The notes under the pieces are model-generated. The model was not told where the DNA came from. It saw only the letters and a program-made list of their open reading frames with translations, and ran no database searches. From Odontesthes bonariensis (taxonomy: Eukaryota > Chordata > Actinopteri > Atheriniformes > Atherinopsidae), in assembly GCF_027942865.1 (NCBI RefSeq), contig NC_134512.1, positions 1,218,501-1,282,500 of the forward strand: 64,000 nucleotides of DNA, given 5' to 3'. This document shows positions 1-11,103 of the stretch, piece by piece. The number at the start of each line of letters is the position of its first letter. Within the stretch, counting starts at the first letter, position 1. The position numbers were made by a program, and so were the translations under genes.

Positions 1-1284
1 AGTTCCTCGTCAGTTTTACAGTTTTCATAAGAATAAAGACTTTAAAACTTACCTCGTTCTCCTGAGTGTGTTCTGCATGTGGGCTAGACACCTGGCTGAA
101 AACATGACATTAACAGACACATTAGGGCCCAATCTGGGCTACTTTTGGCACTTACAGTTACGGCATTGGCGAGTGTTGAATGGGCCAGATTTGGCTCAGA
201 TGTGGATGATGATGTGGATTTTTATCACAGCTTTTATTGGCATTGGAGCACTTGTTGCCATTTATTGCAGACATGACTTATTTTAAACTTAGAACTGTTG
301 TCAGAAGGGGTTAATCAGGGCCTTGTCTCAAAACAACATTGTGCGAGACAGAAAGCGCATCTCTTTCAATTCTTATTTTCAAATATCAGAAAAATTCATA
401 AAACATATATCTGGTCTTCATCGGGGCTCTCTACTGTTAATCGATCGATGGCTTATTGAGGCAAGTTCAGGGCTTTGTAGAGGTATTTACATTTTTTTTA
501 TTCAGATGTTGCTGACCTGAGCTGAGCTGCCTGTATCAATAAAAATGGGTCATTTGCCTGCAATTGTTTCCTATTATATGCACTTGTGAAAATTGAATTA
601 AAATGTACACTACATTTTAACTAAGGGTGCTCTGAGGAAACCCAGGATTTGACTGAAAGCCAAGCAGCCCGTTAAAACCTTTAACTGGCTGGCACAATTC
701 ATCCAAAAGCATACATTAGCTTTCAATGCTGGTGTTATATGTCTACTAAATATGTATTATATGTCTACAGAGGGGCTAGAGGTGAGACAATCACAAATTG
801 CAGTGGGCTGCCCATTACCCCCAAACAGGCAGAAAAGAATGGAACAATTTGAAAGATAAGCACAAGGTAATTTGTTTGTTTCCAATGTCTTATTCTGTGT
901 ACTGGGTCTTTCTGAGAATGCTTTTAAAGAAACTGCTTACCTTCTTTATTCAAACCAGTTAACATTGGTAGAAGTAACATTGGTTTTAACATATCTTACA
1001 AAATGACTAGTTACTGGATTGTAAGTTCTGGTAAGGGCATAACTAAATGGCTGGCATGTAAAGGTTAGGTAAGGCTGTTCCCTGTCTGGAACATATAGCC
1101 AGAAAAACAGAGATGTTCATTAACTGAAAAAAAATCAATGATTCCTGGATCCTAGCTATACATTTCAGCAGCTGTGTGTTTATTGGCTTCTTTTAGGTTC
1201 CTTTTTGTCCTAACGGGACATAAAAGGTCAAGCACACTATCAGTATCAGAGTATAGGTGATGTCTGATATTGTTTTTTTATGTT
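1..1284. other. Stretch without a recognisable gene
   Basis: Short ORFs at 68-286 and 323-520 have no recognisable motif, no convincing splice context and no similarity to a family I know. Around 1195-1290 the sequence leads into a hAT transposase remnant on the plus strand, so part of this stretch may be decayed transposon DNA. I see no other structure. Confidence 0.5.
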
Positions 1285-1440
1285 GCCACCAGAGTATTCT
1301 CGGTGCCTGCGTCTAGTGCTCCGGTGGAACGCGTGTTCAGCCACGGAGGAATCATTCTGCGGCCCCATCGGGCACAAATGACAGACACCCTGCTAGCTCA
1401 TCTGGTCTTTTGCAAGTGCAATGCCTCCATAGGGCCTTGA
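1285..1440 (+). pseudogene. hAT transposase, C-terminal dimerisation-region remnant
   Basis: Frame 1 from about 1285 reads VPASSAPVERVFSHGG, then further residues to a TGA at 1438-1440. This is the conserved C-terminal block of hAT transposases (P-A-S-S..ERVFS..GG), which lies in the dimerisation region. Nothing upstream in the same frame restores the RNase H-like catalytic core, so only about 50 codons remain. A CA microsatellite follows directly. The motif is a direct observation; assignment to hAT rests on the known family signature. No autonomous element is present. Confidence 0.72.
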
Positions 1441-1454
1441 GAAAACACACTCCC

Positions 1455-1494
1455 TCACACACACATACACACACACACACACACACGCACACAC

Positions 1495-1525
<31 letters not shown>

Positions 1526-1526
1526 G
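1455..1526. repeat. CA/TG microsatellite
   Basis: An almost pure (CA)n tract of about 70 bp with a few CG interruptions. Its minus-strand reading gives an artefactual Val-Cys repeat ORF at 1352-1618. Confidence 0.95.
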
Positions 1527-1562
1527 ATGCTGGACCTCAGTCGGAAAGCATTAACACACAAT

Positions 1563-1797
1563 TGTAAGCTATTTTTATGAGCCCTGGATAGAGGGATGTT
1601 TGAGCATGTTTGTAACATCCGGTATTAATGTGAAGAGCTTTTATTTTGTACACAAGACAGGAAATGGGTCCGGTGTTAACCTGTAACTCAAGGTGTGTGA
1701 ATAAAGTGCTGCTGCCGTTCGAGCCAGCGAATGTGAGAACGCTACATGTGGTTCTTTTATATACCTCAATATAATAATAAGAAGACCCTCGGTTACA
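1563..1797 (+). repeat. 5' LTR of the Gypsy element
   Basis: Starts TGTAAGC and ends GGTTACA. An AATAAA at about 1701 probably supplies the polyadenylation signal. The sequence TTGGTGGC immediately after the LTR is the expected place for a tRNA primer-binding site. Confidence 0.9.
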
Positions 1798-1991
1798 TTG
1801 GTGGCAAAAACAAAGTTTGTGAGGTACAAATCAGAGAGTGATAGTTAGGTAGCAAAGGCTAGCCACTGCTAATCCCGCGTGGCGTGTTTTTTTTCTTTTC
1901 GCTGTACAGTTACCGCGGGATCCGCGTGAAGGACATCAGCCATCGTCTTGTCGATAGACAGTAAATAAAGTTAAAAGGACGGTGAGGCACA

Positions 1992-3092
1992 ATGTGGCTG
2001 CATGATGCTGATCCCCTGGATCATAAGGGACGAATGGGAGAGCTTTCTTTCGTCGGCAATGTAAAGATCGACCTCCTACCGCCTTTCACCGGCGAAGAAA
2101 AGCAGAGTTTCTCAGGCTGGGCAAGACAGTATGAGGTTGGTGTGAGAGCTCTGGTTGGGGGCTCCAGGCTGGATTATGAATATGAACTTGCAAGGATTCT
2201 GCCTACACGACTATCCAAGGCAGCATTTCTTCTGTGGGATAGCTTACCAGCAGCAGTGCAGGCTGACTATGCGGCTGTGAAGGAGAAGCTACAAGAAGCC
2301 TTTGGACAGAGACATTTCCTGGACTGTTTTAAAGCAAATCTCTCTGCTCGTCCCCGTGCCCCAGGTGAGAGTCTGGAAGTGTATGCAGCAGAGATTAGCA
2401 AACTGGTTCAGGATGCTTTCCCTGGTTACGGGGGAATAGCTCACAAAGAAGAAAAGTTCAGACGGTTCCTCGCGGGGCTTGACCCGGCTCTAAGGGCTAA
2501 GTGTCATGAGCAAGGGGCTACTGACTTGGACGAGGCTTTGGTGATTGCAGGACGGTGTGAGATGGCTCGAGAGACTTTAAAGTTGGACTATGTTAACAGC
2601 CAGTCCCACCAACCTCTGGTTGGTGGAAGTGCAGCAGCAATGGTGCAGTCTGTATCTGATGGCGGCGGGCTGTATCGTGCTGTGGACAGACTTACTGAGG
2701 ACATAAGAGAGTTGAGAACGGACATGAGACGTATGGTGGAGGACAACAACCAGCTGAAGTCAAATCACGCCACTGATGGATAGAAAAGACATTCTCCACC
2801 ACATGGAGGTCAGTGCCAGTGTACCTGTGGGGAGCTGGGCTGCCAGTCACGCCGAGCACCAGTGGACTGGAGAGGTCGTTCGCCTGATCGTGGTTGGTCG
2901 GACAGACGTGGCGAGGAGAGCCACAGAGAGAGAGGCGGGACATCTTCTGAGCAGCACGCCCACTCTCCACGTTGGCGGAGCCCCAGCCCTGCCAGGAACA
3001 CCTTTGCTGGAGAGACACGGCGGCGGACGGGAGTGCGCTTTCTTTCTCCAAGGCGGGAGAGCCCTGCTCACCAGTCGGGAAACGAGATATAG
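1992..3092 (+). pseudogene. Gypsy gag, frame-disrupted
   Basis: The intact part (1992-2783, 263 codons) has the alpha-helical character of a retrotransposon capsid, with W, F and L-rich helices and a coiled-coil-like end. It stops at a TAG at 2781-2783. In another frame downstream, a Cys-rich stretch (CQCTCGELGC, about 2808-2840) followed by Arg/Ser-rich sequence runs to 3092 and looks like the displaced nucleocapsid end. Gag would form the particle shell in the cytoplasm. Loss of frame before the Cys-rich part suggests it no longer packages RNA. Family assignment is inferred from position and composition. Confidence 0.65.
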
Positions 3093-3247
3093 CTGGTGTT
3101 GTGGCCCAAACATCAGCTGAAGAACGCAAGGGCCCCCAAGAAAGAGAAATATGCGCCCTTCTACCAGACACTGTTCAAATTCAAGACACTATGAAGCCCA
3201 GATGCACTTCTTATGTGAGGGGCAGCCTGGAATGTATGGAGATAAAT

Positions 3248-6200
3248 ATTCAAATTCAAATTCAATTTAAAAATACTTTATTTATCCCAGAGGGAAATTA
3301 AATGTTGATGTAACTCAATTAAATCAAGGAGTTATTATAGATGCTGATGGCTGTGGGCAGGAATGATTTCCTGTAGCGGTCCGTTTTGCATCCAAACTGA
3401 AGAAGCCTTTGACTGAAGAGACTCTGTTTCCCGATAACAGTCTCATGGAGAGGATGTTCAGGGTTGTCCATAATTCTCTTGATTTTACGCAAAATCCTTC
3501 TTTGCATTATTGTCTCCAGAGGTTCCACAGTCGTCCCCAGAACAGAACCAGCCTTCCTTATCAGGTTGTTGAGTCTTTTTAGGTCCCTGGTTCTGATGCT
3601 GCTGCCCCAACAGATGACGCAAGAGGAAATGACGCTCTCAACAACAGACTTGTAGAATATCTGCAACATCTTGTTGCAAACCTTGAAGGATCTTAGCTTC
3701 CTCAAGAAGTACAGTCTGCTCTGTCCTTTCTTGTAGATGGCTTCACTGTTGTGTCTCCAGTCCAGTCTGTTGTCCACATGAACACCAAGGTATTTATATT
3801 CCTCAACCACCTCCACTTCTTCTCCCATGATGGAAACAGGGTTCGATTTGACCCTGTTTCTCCTGAAATCTACAATCACCTCCTTTGTTTTGTTAACATT
3901 CAAGATGAGATGATTGTTCCCACACCATGCCACAAAGTGGTCCACCAGCTCTCTGTACTCAGCTTCTTGTCCATCTCTGATACACCCGACAACTGCAGAG
4001 TCATCTGAATATTTCTGTAGATGACAGGAGTCTGACTTGTACTGGAAGTCTGAAGTGTACAGAGTGAAAAGGAATGGTGAGAGTACAGTCCCCTGTGGTG
4101 CTCCTGTGCTGCTGATCACCTGGTTAGACACACAATTCTTAAGTCTGACAAACTGTGGTCTGTTTGTCAGGTAGTCATTAATCCAGGTGATTGTTGAGGC
4201 CTCCACCTGAGTCTTCTGGAGTTTCAGACGAAGCAGATCAGGCTGAATTGTGTTAAATGCACTGGAGAAATCAAAGAACATGATCCTCACAGTGCTGCCT
4301 GCTTTGTCCAGATGACAGTGGGTTTGTTGAAGCAGGTGTATGATAGCGTCTTCAACTCCAACTCCATGGCGATAAGCAAACTGCAGGGGGTCCTGATATG
4401 TGCTGGTTTGCTTACACAGGTGGGTCAACAGGAGTCTCTCCAGGACCTTCATGATGTGGGATGTCAGGGCAACAGGTCTGTAGTCATTGATGACTGAAGG
4501 ATGAGTTTTCTTTGGTACCGGAACCAGACAGGATGTCTTCCACAACAGTGGTACCTTCTCTTGGGTCAAGCTAAGGTTGAAAAGGTGTTGCAGAATCCCA
4601 CAGAGCTGCTCTGCACAGGCCTTCAGGACTCGGGGGCTGACACCATCTGGACCTGCAGCCTTGTTCCGGTTCAGTCTCTCCAACTGCCTCTTCACCTGAC
4701 TTCTAGAAACAGAAAAGTGGGAGGGGGAGGCAAAGGGGACAGCAGCATCTCCTGATTTGGTTGAAGACAAACTAGTGGAAGCAGAAGAATCCATGACTGA
4801 GGTGGAGGTGGAGATGTTACAGGAAAGCTGTGGGTCAGAGGAGGGTGGGATGTCTCTTTGGCTGGGAACAGGAGGGGAGGATGGTGAGCTTGTTCCTGAA
4901 CTGAACCTGTTGAAGAATGTGTTCAGCTCATTTGCTCTGTCCAGACTTCCATCCATCCGATCCTCCCTCTGCTTGAGGCCTGTGATCTTCTTCATTACTG
5001 ACCACACATCTCTGATATTGTTCCTCTGCAGTTTACTCTCAAGCTTCTTTCTATACACCTCCTTGCTCTCTCTGATCTTGACTTTGAGCTGCTTCTGTAT
5101 ATTCCTCAGTAACTCCCTGTCTCGCTCCCTAAAGGCTCTTTTTTTCTTGTTCAACAGTTCCTTTAACTCACTGGTGATCCAGGGTTTGTTATTAGGGAAG
5201 CATCTCACTGTTCTGGTGGGGATGGTGTTGTCCACACAGAAGTTTATATAGTCAGTCACACACTGTCATGGCATTAATGTCCTCTCCATGTGGCTTACAA
5301 AGAGAAATCCAATCGGTTGCATCAAAACAACCCTGTAAGGCTTCTTCAGCTTCCTGTGACCACTTTCTAACAGTCCTTTTTGTGACAGGTAGTCTCTGGA
5401 CAAGGGGTTTATATGCTGAACAGAGAAAAACAAGGTTGTGATCTGATTTACCCAGGGGAGGTCTTGATTTGGAAATGTATGAATCCTTGACATTTGTGTA
5501 AAACAAATCCAATGTCTTGTTTTCTCTGGTAGAGCAGCTGACAAACTGTTGAAAAGTTGGCAGTGTAGCAGAGAGTGAGGCATGATTAAAATCACCAGAT
5601 ATTGCCACAAAAGAATTGGGGTGTTGTGTCTGTATCTTAGCAACAACGGAACTGATGACATCACATGCAGTGTCGGCAACAGCTGAGGGTGGAATGTAAA
5701 CAGCCACCAAAACAACACTGGTGAACTCTCTTGGCAAATAATATGGACGAAAACTTACTGCCAATAGTTCAATGTCAGGACTGCAGAGACGACTCTTCAC
5801 AGTAACATGTCCTGGGTGACACCATCTGTTGTTGGCAAGCACTGCCAATCCACCCCCTTTCCTTTTCCTGCTACTCTTTAAATCTCGATCTGCTCGTACA
5901 GTCAGGAAGCCCGGCAGAGAGACGCTGGAGTCGGGGATATGATCCTGCAGCCATGTCTCAGTAAAACACATTATGCTACATTCCCGATATTCTTGCTGAG
6001 TCCTTGTCAAGGCTAGAAGTTCATCCAACTTGTTAGCTAACGATCTTACATTGCCCATGATGACGGATGGCAGAGATGGTTTGAACTTCTTCTTTCTGTC
6101 TCTCCTCTTTGCTCCTGCTCTGCATCCACGACACCTCCTTTTCAATTCCAGTGGGACTTCTGGCTTCAGTTGTTGAATTATTTCTGCTTTTCCAATGTTA

Positions 6201-6390
6201 ATCAGCTGCTCCCTGTTGTAAACCACCTTGTTGCTATGGTTATGCATCATAACAAAAGAGTAAAATATACAAAAGTATTGGGAAAAATCAATCCAGCTGC
6301 ACAGCATCCAAGGCAGGAAGGAACAGTTGTCCAAAAACTACAATTTCTTCCAAGAAATAACAGGAATGAAATTTAGAAAAAAGAAAAATC
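3248..6390 (-). mobile_element. Rex1/Babar-like non-LTR retrotransposon inserted in the Gypsy element
   Basis: On the minus strand the element has an endonuclease-RT open reading frame and a 3' end with the TTTCCCTCTGGGATAAATAA motif followed by a short GAATTT-type tail (plus-strand 3248-3300). This is the typical Rex1/CR1-group 3' end. It separates gag from pol of the Gypsy element, so it inserted later. I could not define a clean target-site duplication; the 5' boundary near 6375-6395 is approximate. Confidence 0.82.
3319..6334 (-). pseudogene. Rex1-like endonuclease/reverse transcriptase, one frameshift
   Basis: Two overlapping ORFs on the minus strand, 6334-5252 (360 aa) and 5259-3319 (646 aa), look like one protein split by a frameshift near 5255-5260. 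The first has apurinic-endonuclease motifs (NVRSL, FTETWL, SGDFNH, KSDHNL). The second has an RT with GAPQGTVLSP and the YSDDSAVV active-site box, then a conserved C-terminal part (RKSFLPTAISIYN). The protein would nick target DNA and reverse-transcribe its own RNA. The coding length matches a full-length element, so this copy may be disabled mainly by the single frameshift. Confidence 0.85.
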
Positions 6391-6435
6391 TCAATGTGAG
6401 GTACAGAGCTACTCCAACGTGCTGCCACCCTCAGC

Positions 6436-9400
6436 AGCGCATTCTAGAACGATATATTGGTGTACTCAGGATCGACAGAATCATTTATCAGCTCTGATTT
6501 TCGCATGGCTGTTCCTGCTCTACGCACACGACCTCTGAATGCTGAGCTGATTGATGCACGTGCTGTGAACGGTCAGATGCTCGACACATTGGGCACTATC
6601 ACTGCCACCCTTCATCTGGGCAACAAATTCTGGCAGCATGTGTTTTATGTGATGAGAGGTTCTACACAAAAAGCACTGTTGGGACTGGACTTTTTGAGAG
6701 CAAATCATGCCCTTTTGGACTTTGAACAAGGTCGACTGCAGTTGAGAGACACAGCTGTCCCACTGTTAAAGACCAAGGATTTTATTCCAGAATGCTGCAA
6801 TGTTTCCATCACAACGGCAGTCACACTACCACCCCTCAGTGAGATGATGGTGCCTGTTAGCCTGACGCCAGCTGGGCTATCTGATCCACTACCAGACTTT
6901 ATGGGTTATCTGGCGCCCAATCTTCCAAGAGGCAGTGAGTGTGTGGTGGCTCACACAGTGACCTCGGTAAAAGAGGGGGCCACAACCGCTCGTCTGCTCA
7001 ATCCTACAGACCAGGACATTCCACTGAGAGAAGGCATGCATCTTGGTGAGTTTTACTCAGTGCAGGAATCTGAGCTAGTGACACTCCCACAGCCTTCAAT
7101 TCAACTCTGCTCTGCCATTGCAGTCGGTGATGTACCCTCTGTGTCTCTCGACGATTCTCCACTTAACGAACAGCAAAAAGAACAGCTGATTGCACTGCTG
7201 AGGGAACACACAGACATCTTTAACAACACAAAGGGGGCAGCAGGGAAATGCACCCTCATCCAACATCGTATCAAGACAGGGGATCATCCTCCTGTCCGTC
7301 AGCGCGCCTACCGCACTTCACCAGAGAAGAGGGGGGAAATTGACCGCCAAGTGGATGCCCTGTTAACACAGGGGATGATTGAGGAGAGCTGCAGCCCCTG
7401 GGCCTCGCCTGTCGTCTTGGTCAAGAAAAAGAATGGTGAGTGGAGGTTCTGTGTGGAATATCGACGTCTAAACAGTGTGACAGTTAAAGACTCGTATCCA
7501 CTCCCGAGACTTGATGACACCTTGGATGCGCTGGCAGGTGCTGTCTGGTTTAGCACATTGGACTTTTCTAACGGATATTGGCAAATGGAAGTTGCCGAGG
7601 ACGACAGAGAGAAGACTGCCTTCACTACAGGCAGGGGCCTCTACCAGTGGCGTGCAATGCCAATGGGCCTCACTAACTCTCCTGCAACATTTCAGCGCAT
7701 GATGGAACTGGTGCTTAGGGGCCTGCCCTGGCAAGTGTGCATGGTCTACCTGGATGATGTGTTGATATTCAGTCCCACATTTGAAGAGCACCTTTCCAGG
7801 CTACGCAAAGTGTTTTCCTGGATTAAGACAGCAGGACTCAGACTGAATCCTGCAAAGTGCCATCTGGCACGTAATCATGTGGTGTTTCTGGGCCATGTGG
7901 TTTCCAGTCATGGACTACAGCCGGACCCCAGGAATACAGAGAAAGTGAAAACCTGGCCCGCACCCCAAAATCCAACAGAGGTAAGAGCATTTGTGGGCCT
8001 GTGCTCTTATTATAGACGTTTTGTGAAGGACTTTGCCCGGCGTGCGGCCCCGCTGCACCGGCTGACTTGTAAAGACATTTCATTTGACTGGACACCTGAA
8101 TGTAATGAAGCTTTTGAGTATTTGAAATCAGTGTTGTCAACTGCTCCTGTTGTCATAATGCCTGACTTTAACAGCCCCTTTAGAGTGTATACAGATGCCT
8201 CCCAGGAATCGGTGGGAGCTGTGCTGGCGCAGGACAAGAAAGGGCTGCAAAGAGTGGTTGCATATGCCAGTCAGTCACTTGTCCCCACCGAAAGGCGCTG
8301 GTCCACATTTGACAGGGAACTGTGGGCTATAGTGTTGGCTGTACGTCAGTTTAGACACTACATTGGATCAGCAGCTTTTACCATCATCACTGATCACAAG
8401 CCCCTTTTAGGCCTCCGCAACATGGCTCTCGACAAAGATCCCACTGGAAGAAGAGCCCGGTGGGTCCTGTAGCTAGATCCTTACAACTGGGTCATTGAAT
8501 ATAAGGATGGACAACGACACACAAATGCAGACGCGCTTTCACGGAGGCCTCAACAACCAGAATCCTATGTGTCCAAGGTCACCCTCTTGGATGCTGCGAT
8601 TCAAGTGAATGTCATCAGCTCGGAGAAGGAAAAGACTGTGTCACAGACAGTTACTCCAACACCGGAGATAGTGAATCGGCTAAGCTGGGATCTCAACACA
8701 GATGGTCAGCCTACGGAGACAAATAATGAGGCAGATGTGCTCTCATTCCTTCAGGCTCTGTCAAGTGAAGAACAGGGGATCGTTCCCTTGTCTCAGATGT
8801 GCTGCAGCACCTGCACGGAGGCCCAGTATCTGCACATTTCTCTGCTGAAAAAGTGTTTGAGCAAGCAAGGCAGGTGTGTTACTGGCCCTCTATGTTTAAA
8901 GACATCAAGCTGTGGTGTGACTTATGTGTGCCTTGTCAGACCCGCAGAGCACCCGTGCCAAGACATCGGGCACCTATGGGTGGGTCCCCAGCCTCACGAC
9001 CATTTCAAAGAGTGGCTGTTGACATTCTTGAGCTGCCTGTGACATCAAATGGAAACAGATATGTGTTGGTGGTGGAAGACTACTTCACCAAATTTGTGAA
9101 TTTATATGCTCTTCCCAACCAAACAGCCCAATCGGTTGCAGGTTGCCTATTTGAGGACTATGTTCTTGTGCATGGAGTTCCAGAGACTGTTCACAGTGAT
9201 CAGTGTCGACAGTTTGAAGCTGAGATTGTTCAAAGACTCTGTGAGCTTTTGGGAATAAAAAAAACACGCACCACTCCCTATAATCCGAAGTCAGATGGGA
9301 TGGTGGAACGCTTTAACAGAACACTGATAGACCAGCTGGCCAAGTTATTGCAGAATTATGGAGGGGAGTGGGATGGATATGTTAAGCATGTGGCTTTTGC

Positions 9401-9929
9401 CTACAATACATCTGTTCATGCCTGCACAAATTACTCCCCATATTTTCTGACACATGGACGTGAGGCCCGTATTCCTCTGGATGTTTTATTGTTGTCTCAG
9501 AGGGCCAACTCCTACTCTTCTTGTGGCTATGATGACTTTGTGACATCACTCATGGGCAGATTGGATGCTGCTTTTGGTGGAGCCAGGCTGGGTTCTGCAG
9601 ATGCTCATGAGAGACAAAAACTTTACCATGATGGCGTGGCTCGTCATCGGCCATACACTGTGGGGGATTTTGTTTGGCTGCATGATCCTACAGAGGATCG
9701 AATGAAACTGGCTCCTCATTGGAAGGGCCCTTACAGGGTCATGGCAGTATTAGACACACAGGGGGAGCGAGGACTCACCTATCGCATTGGGGATCCTTCC
9801 AGCTGTACGGGAAGTAGGAAAGTAGTACACTATAACAGACTGTGGTGGGCCGTGCTTTACTGTGACTGCACTAGTCAGGTTGCATTGTGTCGGGATTGCG
9901 TTGTGTTTGTTTTCATTGCATTACTTTAA
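6436..9929 (+). pseudogene. Gypsy pol (protease-RT-RNase H-integrase), inactivated
   Basis: ORF 6457-8472 begins in the aspartic protease, but the catalytic D-S-G triplet reads YSGSTESF (a GAC-to-TAC-type change). It continues with RT (WFSTLDFSNGYWQ, then VYLDDVLIFS near 7747-7770) and RNase H (YTDASQESVG, FDRELWAI, TDHKPLL). An in-frame TAG at 8470-8472 stops it; the same frame reopens to about 8797, where a frameshift moves to the ORF 8799-9929. That ORF holds the integrase: HHCC zinc-binding site, catalytic DDE core (VAVDIL, HSDQCRQFE, MVERFNRT) and a C-terminal chromo-like region. The usual HSDQG glycine is Cys here. The lesions are direct observations; loss of function is inferred. Confidence 0.88.
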
Positions 9930-10007
9930 GTGTATGGATAAAGCTAATGTGGTCTTTACAGTTTTTTTGTTGAAACGAGGACGTTTCTTTTTGAGGGTCC
10001 GTAGGTA

Positions 10008-10242
10008 TGTAAGCTATTTTTATGAGCCCTGGATAGAGGGATGTTTGAGCATGTTTGTAACATCCGGTATTAATGTGAAGAGCTTTTATTTTGTACTCAA
10101 GACAGGAAATGGTTCCTGTGTTAACCTGTAACTCAAGGTGTGTGAATAAAGTGCTGCTGCCGTTCAAGCCAGCGAATGTGAGAACGCTACATGTGGTTCT
10201 TTTATATACCTCAATATAATAATAAGAAGACCCTCGGTTACA
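10008..10242 (+). repeat. 3' LTR of the Gypsy element
   Basis: The same 235-bp sequence as 1563-1797 with about four substitutions seen by eye. It ends at TTACA and is followed by the CAAT target duplication. Confidence 0.9.
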
Positions 10243-10246
10243 CAAT

Positions 10247-10554
10247 CATGTGGAAAACTTTCTGCAGTTGTGTTTTCGTTCTTCCTCGTCTGTCCTCCGA
10301 TATTAAAGACTTCATTACACACGGTGAAGTTATGACTTGAATTAATTAACAAATTACTTTTTTATTGAAGCGTTGAAGCTGAGGTGTTCCTACACTTATT
10401 AAAGAAGTTTAGTTAATTTAGTTTAAAGTGCTAAAGTCTCAAATTCAACGTTTATTTACATCATTTAAATTCCAACATTTTGACCAAAACCCATTTTTGT
10501 TCAAGCCAAGTGAGAAGCTCATAAACTCATGATGTTGGACAGCTGATCTGAACA

Positions 10555-10620
<66 letters not shown>

Positions 10621-11100
10621 AAACTCACCTGATTTCCCGTAACTGGAGAGACACACACTCTCTCTCTCTCTCCCTCACACACTCTCTCTCTTTCTCTCTC
10701 TTAATCTATTCTACTATTTCCTACACAAATATTGGATGCTTGACCCAAAAATCTTCTTTAAGATCATTGACTGATGGTGGAAAAAGTTGTGTTCGTGAAA
10801 CCTGTTGAGAGGAGCTCCACTCAAAGTGTCTCCTGAAGTGAATGTAGTTGTTCAAAAATGATTGACAGCAGCTCTTTGTGTTTATCTGTCATAGTTATTT
10901 ATTTCTAGTGTTAAATTGAACACACACCTGTGTGAAGAGTTTTTGTCACATTTTTGTGACTTGGCTCAGCTGCTCACATCAGCAAACTGCAGCACGTGGG
11001 CTTAATGTTCCTGACTGATGATTAGCTGTGTTAATCACTCATTTGACATTTGTCACTAAAAGGAACCAGAGCTGTGACCAGTGGTTCAACCTGGTCACAT
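10247..11100. other. Spacer with CA and CT microsatellites, no gene seen
   Basis: Contains a pure CA repeat at about 10556-10617 and a CT-rich tract at 10656-10703. No ORF with recognisable content, no splice pattern and no transposon end was found in the rest. Confidence 0.6.
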
Positions 11101-11103
11101 CAA

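Larger units (their letters stand above)
1563..10242 (+). mobile_element. Ty3/Gypsy LTR retrotransposon, decayed, with nested Rex1-like LINE
   Basis: Two 235-bp direct repeats (1563-1797 and 10008-10242), both TG...CA, bound the element. They are flanked by the 4-bp direct repeat CAAT (1559-1562 and 10243-10246; the adjoining A makes a 5-bp duplication possible). Order inside: leader, gag (from 1992), [Rex1-like LINE 3248-6390], protease, reverse transcriptase, RNase H, integrase. This pol order is that of Ty3/Gypsy. I count about 4 mismatches between the LTRs by eye, so the insertion is fairly young, yet the ORFs carry a nonsense codon, frameshifts and a substituted protease Asp. Without the LINE the element is about 5.5 kb. 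It cannot be autonomous in this form. Confidence 0.9.

Noticed and set aside
1352..1618. Minus-strand ORF with a Val-Cys repeat
   Set aside because: Product of the CA microsatellite and of the hAT remnant read on the wrong strand.
2692..3301. Several overlapping ORFs on both strands between gag and the LINE
   Set aside because: Mutually exclusive frames over decayed gag sequence; only the Cys-rich frame after 2808 was kept as part of gag.
3464..5251. Plus-strand ORFs opposite the Rex1-like RT
   Set aside because: Shadows of the real minus-strand coding sequence with no motifs of their own.
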